This document shows positions 25,021 to 36,456 of a stretch of DNA of 64,000 bases, one piece after another. Position 1 is the first letter of the stretch, and each line of letters opens with the position of its first letter. Source of the stretch: Methylobacillus flagellatus KT (GTDB taxonomy: Bacteria > Pseudomonadota > Gammaproteobacteria > Burkholderiales > Methylophilaceae); the NCBI RefSeq assembly GCF_000013705.1, contig NC_007947.1:2852001-2916000 (forward strand), written 5' to 3'. Both the position numbers and the translations under genes were made by a program. A model generated the notes under the pieces. It was not told the origin of the DNA. It was given only the letters and a program-made list of their open reading frames with translations, and searched no databases.

Positions 25021-26085
25021 ATGACTTCACTGAAAAATGATGTTTTCCTCCGTGCACTGCAACGCCAGCGCACGCCATACACGCCAGTCTGGATGATGCG
25101 CCAGGCGGGGCGCTACCTGCCGGAATACCGAGAAACGCGCAAAAAGGCCGGCAGCTTCATGGATCTGTGCAAGAACACGGACCTGGCAACCGAAGTCACG
25201 CTGCAGCCGTTGGACCGGTTCCCGCTCGATGCCGCCATTCTGTTCTCGGATATCCTGACCATTCCCGATGCGATGGGCCTGGGGCTGTATTTCGAGGAAG
25301 GCGAGGGACCCAAGTTCGAGCGCACGCTGCGCGAGGAAAGCGACATCCGCAAGCTTGCCGTGCCTGACATCGGCAGCGAGCTTCGCTATGTCACCGATGC
25401 AGTAAGCCAGATCCGCCGTGCATTGGATGGCCGCGTCCCCCTGATCGGTTTCTCCGGCAGCCCCTGGACGCTGGCAACGTATATGGTAGAAGGCCGCGGG
25501 GGCACCGATTTCCTCACGATCAAACAGATGGCCTACGCAAGACCGGACCTGCTGCACCACATCCTGTCGGTCACCGCCCAGGCAGTCACCGCCTATCTCA
25601 ATGCCCAGATTGCTGCCGGCGCACAGGCCGTGATGATATTCGATTCCTGGGGCGGCGCACTTTCCCATTACGCCTACCAGGAGTTTTCGCTGCAATACAT
25701 GCAGCAGATCGTCAGCGGACTGACCAAGGAAAGCGAAGGCCGCGTCGTACCCAGCATCGTATTCACCAAGGGCGGAGGGCTTTGGCTCGAATCCCAAGCG
25801 GAAACCGGTGCGGATGCGCTAGGTCTGGATTGGACGATCTCCCTGGGTGAAGCGCGTAAGCGCGTGGGCAGTAAGGTTGCCCTGCAAGGCAACATGGATC
25901 CCGCCATCCTGCTTTCCACGCCTGAAGCCGTGGAAAAGGAAGTCGCGCGCATCCTCGCCGATTACGGTATCGGCAATGGCCATGTATTCAACCTCGGCCA
26001 TGGCATTACGCAGTTCACGCCGCACGAAAATGCCGAGGCCATGATCAAGGCAGTGCACGCGATCAGCAGCAAATACCATCTCTGA
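25021..26085 (+). CDS. hemE: Uroporphyrinogen decarboxylase HemE
   Basis: 354 residues from the ATG at 25021 (AGGATCAG upstream; an ATG at 25003 adds six residues). UROD signatures are complete: [16 protein letters not shown] near the N-terminus (substrate-binding Arg), [20 protein letters not shown] with the catalytic Asp, [28 protein letters not shown], and [15 protein letters not shown] at the end. It converts uroporphyrinogen III to coproporphyrinogen III. It shares the operon direction with hemL, 60 bases after the P-loop gene, so two haem steps are clustered here. Confidence 0.96.
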   Translation: MTSLKNDVFLRALQRQRTPYTPVWMMRQAGRYLPEYRETRKKAGSFMDLCKNTDLATEVTLQPLDRFPLDAAILFSDILTIPDAMGLGLYFEEGEGPKFERTLREESDIRKLAVPDIGSELRYVTDAVSQIRRALDGRVPLIGFSGSPWTLATYMVEGRGGTDFLTIKQMAYARPDLLHHILSVTAQAVTAYLNAQIAAGAQAVMIFDSWGGALSHYAYQEFSLQYMQQIVSGLTKESEGRVVPSIVFTKGGGLWLESQAETGADALGLDWTISLGEARKRVGSKVALQGNMDPAILLSTPEAVEKEVARILADYGIGNGHVFNLGHGITQFTPHENAEAMIKAVHAISSKYHL

Positions 26086-26213
26086 ATGCCGTTCAAGCAG
26101 CCATCGTTGACAAAAAATGACAATTGCGGCTGCACCATCAGCCATAACGTTGTAAGATGAACCTTGAACAGGTTTCATTTGTCGTTACCCAATAACAACA
26201 AGGAGATAAGCAA

Positions 26214-26690
26214 ATGGGTTTGATTTCTTTCATCAAGGACGCTGGTGAGAAGCTGTTCGGCACTCACCTTACTCCAGAGTCGAAGGCCGAGAATCCGGTA
26301 GCCTCCGCCAATGCCGAGGCCAGCAAGGCCATCCTCAACTACATCCATAAAATGGATTTGGATGCTGACGAACTGCAAGTGGATTTCGACGGCGCCACTG
26401 GCAAAGTCACCGTGAGTGGCACTGCCGCCACCCAGGAAATCAAGGAAAAGATCCTGCTTTGTTGCGGCAACATCCATGGCGTCAGCGAGGTTGTGGACAA
26501 CCTCAAGGTCACGACAGCCGAGACCGCTCCCGTGTTCTACACCGTGGTACGCGGCGACACCCTGTCCAAAATCGCCAAGCAGCATTACGGCGATGCCAAT
26601 GCCTACATGAAGATTTTCGAGGCAAACAAACCCATGCTGACGCATCCGGATAAAATCTATCCAGGCCAGACTTTACGTATTCCCCAATAA
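26214..26690 (+). CDS. BON-LysM domain protein (Kbp/YgaU-like potassium-binding protein)
   Basis: 158 residues with AAGGAG before the ATG. Residues about 35-100 are a BON domain (LDADELQVDFDGATGKVTVSGTA, HGVSEVVDNLKV), and residues about 108-157 are a LysM domain (FYTVVRGDTLSKIAKQHYGDAN, ending PGQTLRIPQ). This order, the starting MGLISFIKDAGEKLFG and the length match E. coli Kbp (YgaU, LysM), a cytoplasmic K+-binding sensor induced by stress. No signal peptide is present. A small lipoprotein gene follows after 19 bases and probably shares the transcript. Confidence 0.9.
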   Translation: MGLISFIKDAGEKLFGTHLTPESKAENPVASANAEASKAILNYIHKMDLDADELQVDFDGATGKVTVSGTAATQEIKEKILLCCGNIHGVSEVVDNLKVTTAETAPVFYTVVRGDTLSKIAKQHYGDANAYMKIFEANKPMLTHPDKIYPGQTLRIPQ

Positions 26691-26709
26691 CTTTCACAGG
26701 AGATCCAGA

Positions 26710-26946
26710 ATGAAATTACTCTCTACATCCATCCTCGCCATTTTCCTCGCCAGCCTGGCATTGAGCGGCTGCAGCAACAAGGAGGAAGAAAACGTCGAAG
26801 CGGCGGCCGCAGAGGCCGTAGAGCAGGCTCAGGACCATGCAGAACATGCTGCCGATGTGGCTGAAGAAGCCGTGGAAGATGCAAAAGACGCAGCCGAAGA
26901 CGCCATTGAAAAGGCACGTGAAGCTGCCGCCGAACATCAGGAATAA
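26710..26946 (+). CDS. Small Ala/Glu-rich helical lipoprotein
   Basis: 78 residues. A signal peptide ends in the lipobox LSGC (Cys20), so the mature protein is a lipid-anchored chain of about 58 residues. The mature part is almost entirely A, E, D, with heptad-like repeats (EAVEQAQDHAEHAADVAEEAVEDAK is one long helix in two pieces), suggesting a rigid coiled rod in the periplasm, comparable in style to Lpp-like or entericidin-like small lipoproteins. AGGAG lies before the ATG. It is 19 bases behind the BON-LysM gene and is followed by a terminator. Exact role unknown. Confidence 0.8.
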   Translation: MKLLSTSILAIFLASLALSGCSNKEEENVEAAAAEAVEQAQDHAEHAADVAEEAVEDAKDAAEDAIEKAREAAAEHQE

Positions 26947-26970
26947 TGCGCTGGTATTAAGCGCTTGATC

Positions 26971-27000
26971 AATGCCCGGGCCAACACCCGGGCATTTTTA
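26971..27000 (+). terminator. Rho-independent terminator after the lipoprotein gene
   Basis: AATGCCCGGG and CCCGGGCATT form a 10-bp stem around a 6-base loop, followed by TTTTA. It closes the BON-LysM/lipoprotein unit and faces the convergent SDR gene. Confidence 0.87.
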
Positions 27001-27031
27001 TGCTGAACATCATGCGCAAGCACGCGCCCCG

Positions 27032-27820
27032 TTAGAAAGCAGACCGGATCAAGCCGCCTTCTGCGCGGATGGTGGCACCGTTAATCACTGCAGCGCGCGC
27101 GCTGCAGACAAAGGCCACGATGTCGCCGATTTCCGCCGGATCAATCAGCCTGCCGATCAAGGAGCCAGGTCGGTTCTCGCTAATGAATTTCCTTTCCGCT
27201 TCATCCAGGCTGACATCTGGATAGATGTCCTGGATGAATTTTTCCACGCCTTCTGTGCGAGTAGGGCCAGGCAGCACCGCGTTCACCGTCACGGCAGTCT
27301 CCTTGGTCAGTTCAGCCAGGGATCGTGAAATTCCCAACTGCATGGTCTTGGTAGCGCTGTAATGGGCCATCTCAGGCGCAGGCGTCACGCCTGACTCACT
27401 CGAGATGAACACGATGCGCCCCACCTTGCTTTCGAGCATCTTGCCCAGGTAATGCCTGGCGAGCCTGACGCCGCTCATCACATTGACTTCAAACAAATGC
27501 TGCCAGGCAGCATCCGTCTCATCAAAAAAACCGACGGCTTCATAAATGCCTAGGTTATTGACCAGAATATCGACTTGCGGAAACTGCGCTATGGTCGCCT
27601 GAGTACCTGCCAGAGTGCCATTGTCGGCTACCAGCCCCACCAGATCGGCCTGCGGCACATCCTGTCTGATCTGGCTGATGGCCTTGTCCACGCTGGCCTG
27701 ACTGCGGCCATTAATGATGACTTTTGCCCCTTCCCGCGCCAGCGACCTCGCGATGGCCAGGCCGATGCCGGCAGAAGAAGCGGTCACGAGTGCCAATTTA
27801 TTTTCCAGGTTGAGTTGCAC
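27032..27820 (-). CDS. SDR family NAD(P)-dependent oxidoreductase
   Basis: 262 residues with a GTG start at 27820 supported by AGGAG. Classical SDR pattern: cofactor loop [20 protein letters not shown] (TGxxxGxG with the first Gly replaced by A), VIINGRS, the structural NNLGIYE (NNAG variant), FISSES with the catalytic Ser, and [11 protein letters not shown] with Tyr and Lys. The C-terminus ([15 protein letters not shown]) is typical. It lies in the cytosol and reduces or oxidises an unknown alcohol or ketone. It is flanked by a convergent terminator on one side and a divergent small secreted-protein gene on the other. Confidence 0.88.
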   Translation of the reverse strand: MQLNLENKLALVTASSAGIGLAIARSLAREGAKVIINGRSQASVDKAISQIRQDVPQADLVGLVADNGTLAGTQATIAQFPQVDILVNNLGIYEAVGFFDETDAAWQHLFEVNVMSGVRLARHYLGKMLESKVGRIVFISSESGVTPAPEMAHYSATKTMQLGISRSLAELTKETAVTVNAVLPGPTRTEGVEKFIQDIYPDVSLDEAERKFISENRPGSLIGRLIDPAEIGDIVAFVCSARAAVINGATIRAEGGLIRSAF

Positions 27821-28027
27821 GATTGACTCCTAGGATCAATGAACGGGAACAAGTATGCGCTCAATCCTCTTGCTTGATAAGCAATCGGCACCCAGCCCAT
27901 CTGATCACAATGCAGTCCTCCTCGGAGGCCGTCCTACACCAAGATCGGCCTGATACTGATAGGGCAATGCTATCCCAATGGTTAAGCTTGCTCCATCCAA
28001 GCTCAACATCAAGAAAAGGATAACAAC

Positions 28028-28318
28028 ATGAAGCTTTGCAACCTGTTCAGCACCCTATCCCTGCTCACCGTGAGTACCTTGCTGGTCAGCACGCCGGCCA
28101 TGGCGGACGAGGAATTTATCGGCCGTATCGAAGAACGTCCAGCCGGCAATCTCGGCATCTGGACCATCAGCGGGCAGCAAGTGGAAGTCACCGAGAAAAC
28201 TGACATTGAACCGGAGCAGGGCCCCTTGGTGGTAGGCGCCTGCGTCGAGGTGGAGCATGACAAAGGGGTAGCCTCTGAAATCGAAACCATCAAGCCCGAA
28301 AAATGCGGCAAGCACTAA
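28028..28318 (+). CDS. Small secreted protein with a DUF5666-like domain
   Basis: 96 residues with AAGGATAAC before the ATG. A signal peptide (cleavage near STPAMA/DEE) is followed by a single OB-like beta domain: GRIEERPAGNLGIWTISGQQVEVTEKT and VVGACVEVEHDKGVASEIETIKPEKC. This pattern (Gxix..p.g..G.W.i.g..v.v...T, G..VeVeg) resembles DUF5666 periplasmic proteins of unknown function. Two Cys residues near the end could form a disulfide. It appears monocistronic. Confidence 0.7.
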   Translation: MKLCNLFSTLSLLTVSTLLVSTPAMADEEFIGRIEERPAGNLGIWTISGQQVEVTEKTDIEPEQGPLVVGACVEVEHDKGVASEIETIKPEKCGKH

Positions 28319-28734
28319 CCACTGCGTTGCCGCAGCAGCTCGCATTCAAGGTTGGCGAGGCGTTCAGCCTGATCCGCCTGCCCCAGGCCAAGGTGAACGA
28401 CGTACATGTGCCTCGCAGCCAGGAAGCCGCCCCTGCCGACTACTGTGCCGTTGAAGGCGGGGTTGTCGCCGATTTCCAGGCAGCTTTCCCAGTTTGAGGC
28501 GGCCATCGACAGCAGCGCTCCGGCTTGCACAAACACAGTGGTGCGCGCGCGTATTGACGGGGCTTCCAGCCGAGTAAGCGACTGAGGCTAGCGTCGGCTG
28601 ACGCCAGCCAACCACCGCAACACCTCATCGTGCCTTGGCTTAATGCCTTCGTTTGACTGCCGTGCGGTGTTCTGGCCGGGCCTGATAAAGCAGCCTTATT
28701 GCCGATTCAGCATGCCAGCGCGGATGAAGATGAA
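28319..28734. other. Intergenic region with a possible gene remnant on the minus strand
   Basis: 416 bases between the small secreted protein and priA. On the minus strand, 28536-28315 encodes a 73-residue frame (WESCLEIGDNPAFNGTVVG, then LGLGQADQAERLANLECEL) with protein-like composition but no ribosome site and no recognisable family. It may be the worn C-terminal end of a gene. No terminator or promoter stands out. Confidence 0.3.
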
Positions 28735-30951
<2,217 letters not shown>

Positions 30952-31029
30952 GGCATTCCCATGACGAAGTTCGACAATTGCATATCAGTGCAAGCTTGCA
31001 GTAGGTTAAAATAATGCTTTTATTCACGT

Positions 31030-32700
31030 TTGTCGCTCGCCTTGAAAGCACATCTTACCGAATTACTGCAGGTCGCAGCAAACAGCCTTGATGCCGGTGC
31101 GGCCATTTCCGCCATCCAGCTTGAACGTCCCAAGAACACGCAGCACGGGGATTTTTCCACCAACCTGGCCATGACGCTGGCCAAGCCCTTGCGCCAGAAC
31201 CCGCGTGCGATTGCGGAATCCCTGATCAAGGCATTGCCAGCCTCCGAATACGTTGAAAAGGTCGAAATCGCAGGCGCCGGCTTCATCAATTTCTACCTGA
31301 GCCCGTCCGCCAAGCAGGCAGTCGTGCGGGAGATCCAGCGCCAGGGGGAGAAATACGGCACCAATGACTCAGGGCAATCGCGCAAGGTGCAGGTGGAGTT
31401 CGTTTCCGCCAACCCGACCGGCCCGCTGCACGTCGGCCATGGCCGAGGCGCCGCAGTCGGCGACTGTCTCGCTCGACTGCTCGCCGCCAACGGCTGGGCG
31501 GTCACACGTGAGTTTTATTACAACGATGCGGGCGCGCAGATCGACAACCTCACCGTATCGGTGCAGGCGCGCTGCAAGGGCATCACCCCCGGTGATGCCG
31601 CCTGGCCGGAAAACGGCTACCGTGGCGACTACATCGCCGATGTCGCCGCCGCCTACATGGCAAGGGAAACCGTCATCGCTGATGACCAGGCCGTCACTGG
31701 CAAGGGCGATGCTGAAGACGCCGAGGCAATCCGTCAGTTTGCCGTGGCCTACCTGCGCCACGAGCAGGACCTCGACCTCAAGGCATTCAAGATCAACTTC
31801 GACGTCTTTTCACTCGAGTCCGCCCTCTACCGCGAAGGCAAGGTGGAAAGCACTGTCGAAAGCCTGATCCGGAGCGGCCATACCTACGAGCAGGATGAAG
31901 CGCTCTGGCTGCGCACCACGGATTTCGGCGACGACAAGGACCGCGTCATGCGCAAGCGCGAGGGCGGCTATACCTACTTCGTCCCCGACGTGGCCTATCA
32001 CCTCGACAAATGGCAGCGCGGTTTCGAGCGTGTGATCAACGAGCAGGGCGCCGACCATCACAGCACCATTACCCGCGTGCGCGCCGGCTTACAGGCACTC
32101 AATGTCGGCATTCCGCAGGGGTGGCCGGAATACGTGCTGCACCAGATGGTGACCGTATTGCGCGGCGGCGAGGAAGTGAAGATCTCCAAGCGCGCGGGTA
32201 GCTATGTCACGTTGCGCGACCTCATCGAAGAAGTCGGCTGCGATGCCACGCGCTATTTCCTGGCCGCTCGCCGCGCTGATTCGCAGCTGGTGTTCGACAT
32301 CGACCTTGCACGCGCGCAGAGCAACGACAACCCGGTGTATTACATACAATACGCCCATGCCCGCATCTGCAGCGTATTGAGTGAATGGGGCGGCGATGTT
32401 GCCAGCCTGGCTCAGGCGGACCTGAGCCTGCTGGAGACCGAGCATGAAGCCATCCTGATGCAGCGTCTGGGCGAATTTCCCGAGCTGGTTGCCAATGCCG
32501 CGCAGGAACTGGCGCCGCACATGGTGGCCACCTATCTTAAGGATCTTGCCGGCGACCTGCACAGTTATTACAACGCGCATAAATTCCTGGTGGAAGATGC
32601 CGATGTCACCACCGCGCGCATGGCATTGATCAGCGTCACGCGCCAGGTGCTCCGTAACGGCCTGGAGTTGCTTGGCGTCAGCGCACCAGAAAAAATGTAG
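31030..32700 (+). CDS. argS: Arginyl-tRNA synthetase
   Basis: 556 residues, class Ia. The HIGH-like motif is [18 protein letters not shown], the KMSKS-like motif is [15 protein letters not shown], and the Add-1 N-terminal domain and the DALR anticodon-binding C-terminal domain ([29 protein letters not shown]) are in place. The start is most likely TTG at 31030: the frame has a stop 16 bases further upstream and the next in-frame Met lies well inside the conserved N-terminal domain. The nearby ATG at 31014 is out of frame. A SPOR-domain gene and dsbA follow in the same direction. Confidence 0.94.
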   Translation: MSLALKAHLTELLQVAANSLDAGAAISAIQLERPKNTQHGDFSTNLAMTLAKPLRQNPRAIAESLIKALPASEYVEKVEIAGAGFINFYLSPSAKQAVVREIQRQGEKYGTNDSGQSRKVQVEFVSANPTGPLHVGHGRGAAVGDCLARLLAANGWAVTREFYYNDAGAQIDNLTVSVQARCKGITPGDAAWPENGYRGDYIADVAAAYMARETVIADDQAVTGKGDAEDAEAIRQFAVAYLRHEQDLDLKAFKINFDVFSLESALYREGKVESTVESLIRSGHTYEQDEALWLRTTDFGDDKDRVMRKREGGYTYFVPDVAYHLDKWQRGFERVINEQGADHHSTITRVRAGLQALNVGIPQGWPEYVLHQMVTVLRGGEEVKISKRAGSYVTLRDLIEEVGCDATRYFLAARRADSQLVFDIDLARAQSNDNPVYYIQYAHARICSVLSEWGGDVASLAQADLSLLETEHEAILMQRLGEFPELVANAAQELAPHMVATYLKDLAGDLHSYYNAHKFLVEDADVTTARMALISVTRQVLRNGLELLGVSAPEKM

Positions 32701-32816
32701 CCTGAATGACAACATCGGATCATTGACGGGGAATCATCGCAACCTGGGTCAAGTCGCTAGGCAGGCCTCCAAGCAAGGCTCGCCAGCACCTGAATGAAAG
32801 AGGAAGAGGAATTATC

Positions 32817-33413
32817 GTGAGTCGAGATTACAAGCCTGCGCAGCGCAAATCGAGCGCCAGCAGCAACAGCAAGGGTAGCCCGTTTTTCACCGGCTTACTG
32901 GTTGGCCTGCTATTGGGAGTCGGCATTTCCGTGGCTGTCGCCATTTTCGTCATGAAAAGCGAAAGCCCTTTCTCGGATAAGGCAGGCAGGCCTAAACTGG
33001 AACCGGACGAAATCGCCTTGCCCAAGCCAGAGCCCAAGCCGGCAGGCCAGACTGGCAGCGAAAAGCCACGATTCGATTTCTACACCATTCTGCCCGGCAC
33101 TGAAAGCCAGGTGACGGAACAGGAGATCAAGCAGAAGGAGGCCGCCCCGGCCCCAACCCAGACGCAGGAAAGTTATTTCCTGCAAGTTGGCGCATTCCAG
33201 ACAGAGCAGGAGGCCGACAACATGAAGGCCAAGCTGGCGCTGTTGGGCATCGAAGCCATCGTACAAACGGCGACCATTCCCGGCAAGGGTGTGTGGCACC
33301 GCGTTCGCGTGGGCCCGTTCGCCGACCTGAACCAAATCAACAGCGCCAAGTCTGATCTTGCGCAGAATGGCTTCAAGGCGGATTTGATCAAGGTAAACTC
33401 TCCTGGCCAGTAA
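32817..33413 (+). CDS. SPOR domain-containing membrane protein (FtsN-like)
   Basis: 198 residues from a GTG at 32817 with GAGGAAGAGGA upstream. A short basic cytosolic tail is followed by one membrane helix (FFTGLLVGLLLGVGISVAVAIFV, about residues 23-45), a proline-rich periplasmic linker (PKPEPKPAGQTGSEKP) and a C-terminal SPOR domain (YFLQVGAFQTEQEADNMKAKL, VRVGPFADLNQINSAKSDL). SPOR domains bind denuded peptidoglycan at the division septum, so it is probably an FtsN-type division protein. The argS-SPOR-dsbA order is common in beta- and gammaproteobacteria. Confidence 0.9.
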   Translation: MSRDYKPAQRKSSASSNSKGSPFFTGLLVGLLLGVGISVAVAIFVMKSESPFSDKAGRPKLEPDEIALPKPEPKPAGQTGSEKPRFDFYTILPGTESQVTEQEIKQKEAAPAPTQTQESYFLQVGAFQTEQEADNMKAKLALLGIEAIVQTATIPGKGVWHRVRVGPFADLNQINSAKSDLAQNGFKADLIKVNSPGQ

Positions 33414-33467
33414 TCCTGACCGGCTTGCCAAACGTTAACCACTTCAACTCGATTGTAAGGACATGAT

Positions 33468-34103
33468 ATGAAAAAGCTTCTCGCCGCCTTGATGCTGCTG
33501 GTGTCAGCAACGGCCCTGGCGGACCCGCAGCTGGGTAACGATTTCAACCAGACCGCAAAAACCATCAAGACCGACAACCCAGCCAAGATCGAAGTGCTGG
33601 AAATTTTCTGGTACGGTTGTCCGCATTGCTATCACCTGGAACCAAGCCTGGCGAGCTGGGTGAAGAAGCTACCTGAAGATGTCTACTTCAAGCGCGTTCC
33701 CGGTGTTCCCCGGCCCGACTGGGCACCAGCCGGCAAGGCGTTTTATGCGTTGGAAGCCCTCAACTTGACAGAGAAGCTGCATACCCAGCTGTTCGACGCC
33801 ATCCATAAGGCACGCACGATCAACCCAGCCGTGGAGGCGCAACTGATCGACTGGATCACCAAGCAGGGCGGCCAGGACCGCAAGAAAGTGGAAGAAGCGT
33901 TCAACTCCTTCTCCACCAACAACAATGTCGTACGCGCCATGAATACCTTCCGCGATTCCGGCGCCACAGGTGTGCCTGCGCTCATCATCGATGGACGCTA
34001 CATCACCTCCAGCTCCATGGCAGGCGGCAACCAGAATGTGCTCAAGGTAGCCGACTATCTGATCGAGAACGTACGCAAGGAAAAGAGCGGCGGCGCCAAG
34101 TAA
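33468..34103 (+). CDS. dsbA: Thiol:disulfide interchange protein DsbA
   Basis: 211 residues. A signal peptide (MKKLLAALMLLVSATALA) precedes a thioredoxin-fold domain with the active site CPHC in FWYGCPHCYHLEPSL. An inserted helical domain spans about residues 80-150, and the cis-Pro loop reads ATGVPALIIDGRY. DsbA donates disulfides to folding proteins in the periplasm. It is placed 54 bases after the SPOR gene with TAAGGA before its ATG, and the SDR gene follows after 3 bases, so the three are probably co-transcribed. Confidence 0.95.
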   Translation: MKKLLAALMLLVSATALADPQLGNDFNQTAKTIKTDNPAKIEVLEIFWYGCPHCYHLEPSLASWVKKLPEDVYFKRVPGVPRPDWAPAGKAFYALEALNLTEKLHTQLFDAIHKARTINPAVEAQLIDWITKQGGQDRKKVEEAFNSFSTNNNVVRAMNTFRDSGATGVPALIIDGRYITSSSMAGGNQNVLKVADYLIENVRKEKSGGAK

Positions 34104-34106
34104 TTT

Positions 34107-34907
34107 TTGCCTGTGGCGATACTGCACGCACCCGCTGCCGGCCAGCGGGTTTTTATTACCGGTGCCTCCAGCGGCATCGGTCTCGCTCTTGCCCGGCACT
34201 ACCTCAGGCAAGGCGCCATCGTCGGCGTCACTGCCCGCAGAACGGACTTATTGTACAAACTTGCAGCCGAGTTCCCCGATGGACAATGCCTGCCTTACCA
34301 AGCGGACGTACGTGACGCCCAGGCCATGCAGGCCACTGCGCAGGCTTTCATCCAGGCCGCCGGCGTGCCGCATATCGTGATTGCCAATGCAGGCGTCAGC
34401 TGCGGCACCCTGAGTGCCGAGGCTGAAGATATCACCGCATTTCATACCATATTCGAGATCAATGTCTTCGGCATGCTGCACACCTTCCAGCCTTTCATTG
34501 CTGCCATGCGTGAATCCGGGCTACGAGGCCAGCTGGTCGGTATCGCCAGCGTCGCAGGGATACGCGGCTTGCCCGGCGCGGGCGCCTACAGCGCCTCGAA
34601 ATCGGCCGCCATCACCTACCTTGAAAGCCTGCGTACCGAAATGCAGCACGACGGCATCGCCGTCACCACCATCGCTCCCGGCTACATCCGCACCCCGATG
34701 ACCGATGTCAATGGCTACCGCATGCCTTTCCTCATGGAAGTTGATATCGCCGCGTCAAAGTTCGCTCACGCCATCTCCCGACGCAAGCGCTTTGTCGTCA
34801 TTCCCTGGCAGATGGGCTGGGTAGCGCGCATCCTGCACATCATTCCGCATTGGTTGTGGGATAGGTTGACCAGGAATGCGCCACATAAGCCCAGGATAGA
34901 GCTTTGA
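34107..34907 (+). CDS. SDR family oxidoreductase
   Basis: 266 residues from TTG at 34107 (GTG at 34113 is equally possible). SDR signatures: FITGASSGIGLALARHYL (TGxxxGxG intact), VTARRTDLL, VIANAGVS (NAG), GIASVAGIRGLPGAGAYSASKSAAITYLE with catalytic Ser, Tyr and Lys, and PGYIRTPMT. The C-terminus is long and hydrophobic-basic (WVARILHIIPHWLWDRLTRN), as in the YqjQ/DltE-like SDR group, and may touch the membrane. It begins directly after dsbA. Substrate unknown. Confidence 0.88.
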   Translation: MPVAILHAPAAGQRVFITGASSGIGLALARHYLRQGAIVGVTARRTDLLYKLAAEFPDGQCLPYQADVRDAQAMQATAQAFIQAAGVPHIVIANAGVSCGTLSAEAEDITAFHTIFEINVFGMLHTFQPFIAAMRESGLRGQLVGIASVAGIRGLPGAGAYSASKSAAITYLESLRTEMQHDGIAVTTIAPGYIRTPMTDVNGYRMPFLMEVDIAASKFAHAISRRKRFVVIPWQMGWVARILHIIPHWLWDRLTRNAPHKPRIEL

Positions 34908-34922
34908 CATACCACTTGGCGC

Positions 34923-36371
34923 TCAGAACGACTTCTCCATCCTGATCCCGGCCTGCGTCCGGCGATAGGAGAAAAACAGCGGTAAGCTACTGTCAGTATC
35001 GAAATGCTGCACATACAGTGAAGGCTTGACACCTTGCACCTGCAAACGGGGGAACCCCAATGCCAGGCTGTAGAAATCCTCGGTGTCCTGGCGCAACCCG
35101 CCGTATATCGGATTGTATTCATCATATTTCCGCCAGCGCCTGGAGGCTGACATGGTCACGTCAAACCATGAGCTAACAGTATGAAACATCCCCACCCGCA
35201 CACCAGAACGCTCGAAGCTCGCCATGGGGAAAGGATCCAGCTTACGACGGATATAGTCCACACCGCCGAACAGCAATGTCTTGTCGGATAACGCATATAA
35301 CTGGTTCAGCGTCACCAAATATTGCTTGGCGTCGTTGTCCCTTTCCTCCTCCCTCACATACTGGATATCCTGCCAGTTGATGCTGAAGGTATTCTGCCAC
35401 CTCGGCGTCAACTGGCTACGCAGCTCCGCCATCATGCCGCCTGCGGTGTAGAGTCTGCGGTTGCTCTGCCAATAGGCTTCAAAGGTGGGGGCGATAAACA
35501 AGCGATGGTTGGGCGTGCGATAAGCATAGCCAAGCGCCATGTTCGCCATCCCGATGTTGTACAGATTATCCTGCGTATAGTCCGAACCATAGACCAGCGA
35601 GCGGAACATCAACCCATGGCGGCCTTTTAAGGGCGTGAATTTCTCCGCAGTGAACGTATAGTTCACTCCATGGCTCGGCAATGCCCCTGGCGCAGACCAT
35701 CGGGCCGCACATAGATCACTGCTGATTGAGAGCAGACAGAGCGACGCCCCGGAAGTCAGGTTGATATTGTCATCCTTGAAATAATCCAGCGCGGCATAAA
35801 ACTTCCACTCGTTGCGCCTTTCAAGCGCATCTAGGTATAAATTGAGATTATGCTGCACCGGCAAGGGGAGATCGGGCGTCATGACGGAAAGAAAAATCTG
35901 TTTGGCCTCCTTGTCCTCGCCATTCTTGAACAAGGCTCGCGCATAATCCATCTTGCCGCGCGTGAAATCCGGAAGATACGACAATGTCCGCTCGTATTTC
36001 TCCAATGCCAGGGACAGGTTGCCCTGCGCTTCAGCTAGATTAGCCTCTGCATACGCCACCAGGCTGGGGTCGCGGTGCGGGGAAACCAGGTAATAGCTTA
36101 GCAGTTGCTTGACCTTGACCCAGTTCTGCTGGTTGATCTGGACGAAAATTTCCTGCGCCAATGTTGCGGTGCTGTTTTGATCATCACCTAGCATAATCGC
36201 AGGCTCTGCCTGAATCTGCTCCTCAAGCGTAGGCTGGTTACGGCGATTATCCAGCCGTTCGCGCGCCTGGTCGTTGAATTGCCATTGGTTGGCACTATTA
36301 TCGAAGAAATCGTTGGCCCATGCCGTGGATGATAGACAAAGGACAATCAGAGGGAATAGAAGGGCTTTCAA
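34923..36371 (-). CDS. Slam-type surface (lipo)protein assembly modifier, DUF560 outer-membrane translocator
   Basis: About 482 residues from TTG at 36371, where AGGTG lies upstream and a signal peptide (LKALLFPLIVLCLSSTAWA) begins directly; the ATG at 36416 lies inside a terminator hairpin and is rejected. Residues about 50-170 of the product are TPR-like (AYAEANLAEAQGNLSLALEKYERTL, TRGKMDYARALFKNGEDKEA). After that comes a 14-strand barrel typical of DUF560: FYAALDYFKDDNINL, MALGYAYRT, LFGGVDYIRR, FFSYRRTQAGIRMEKSF with terminal Phe. Slam proteins move TbpB-like lipoproteins or hemophilins across the outer membrane. The gene directly upstream encodes a secreted protein with just such a C-terminal barrel, and a TonB receptor with FecIR-type regulators precedes that. 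Confidence 0.88.
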   Translation of the reverse strand: MKALLFPLIVLCLSSTAWANDFFDNSANQWQFNDQARERLDNRRNQPTLEEQIQAEPAIMLGDDQNSTATLAQEIFVQINQQNWVKVKQLLSYYLVSPHRDPSLVAYAEANLAEAQGNLSLALEKYERTLSYLPDFTRGKMDYARALFKNGEDKEAKQIFLSVMTPDLPLPVQHNLNLYLDALERRNEWKFYAALDYFKDDNINLTSGASLCLLSISSDLCAARWSAPGALPSHGVNYTFTAEKFTPLKGRHGLMFRSLVYGSDYTQDNLYNIGMANMALGYAYRTPNHRLFIAPTFEAYWQSNRRLYTAGGMMAELRSQLTPRWQNTFSINWQDIQYVREEERDNDAKQYLVTLNQLYALSDKTLLFGGVDYIRRKLDPFPMASFERSGVRVGMFHTVSSWFDVTMSASRRWRKYDEYNPIYGGLRQDTEDFYSLALGFPRLQVQGVKPSLYVQHFDTDSSLPLFFSYRRTQAGIRMEKSF

Positions 36372-36403
36372 ATGTTCACCTCGTCTGGCACAACAATATG
36401 AAA

Positions 36404-36435
36404 CAAAAAAGTACAAGCCCGAAGGCTTGTACTTT
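36404..36435 (-). terminator. UUCG-capped intrinsic terminator/attenuator between the hemophilin-like gene and slam
   Basis: On the minus strand AAAGTACAAGCC, loop TTCG, GGCTTGTACTTT and then further T residues: a 12-bp perfect stem with the very stable UUCG tetraloop. It lies after the stop at 36457 and before the slam start at 36371, so only read-through transcripts reach slam. Confidence 0.85.
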
Positions 36436-36456
36436 CTTTCATAGTTAGAGACTCAA

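Noticed and set aside
36372..36416. ATG at 36416 as start of the Slam gene
   Set aside because: It lies within a strong terminator hairpin and would put an odd Cys/Arg-rich leader before the signal peptide.
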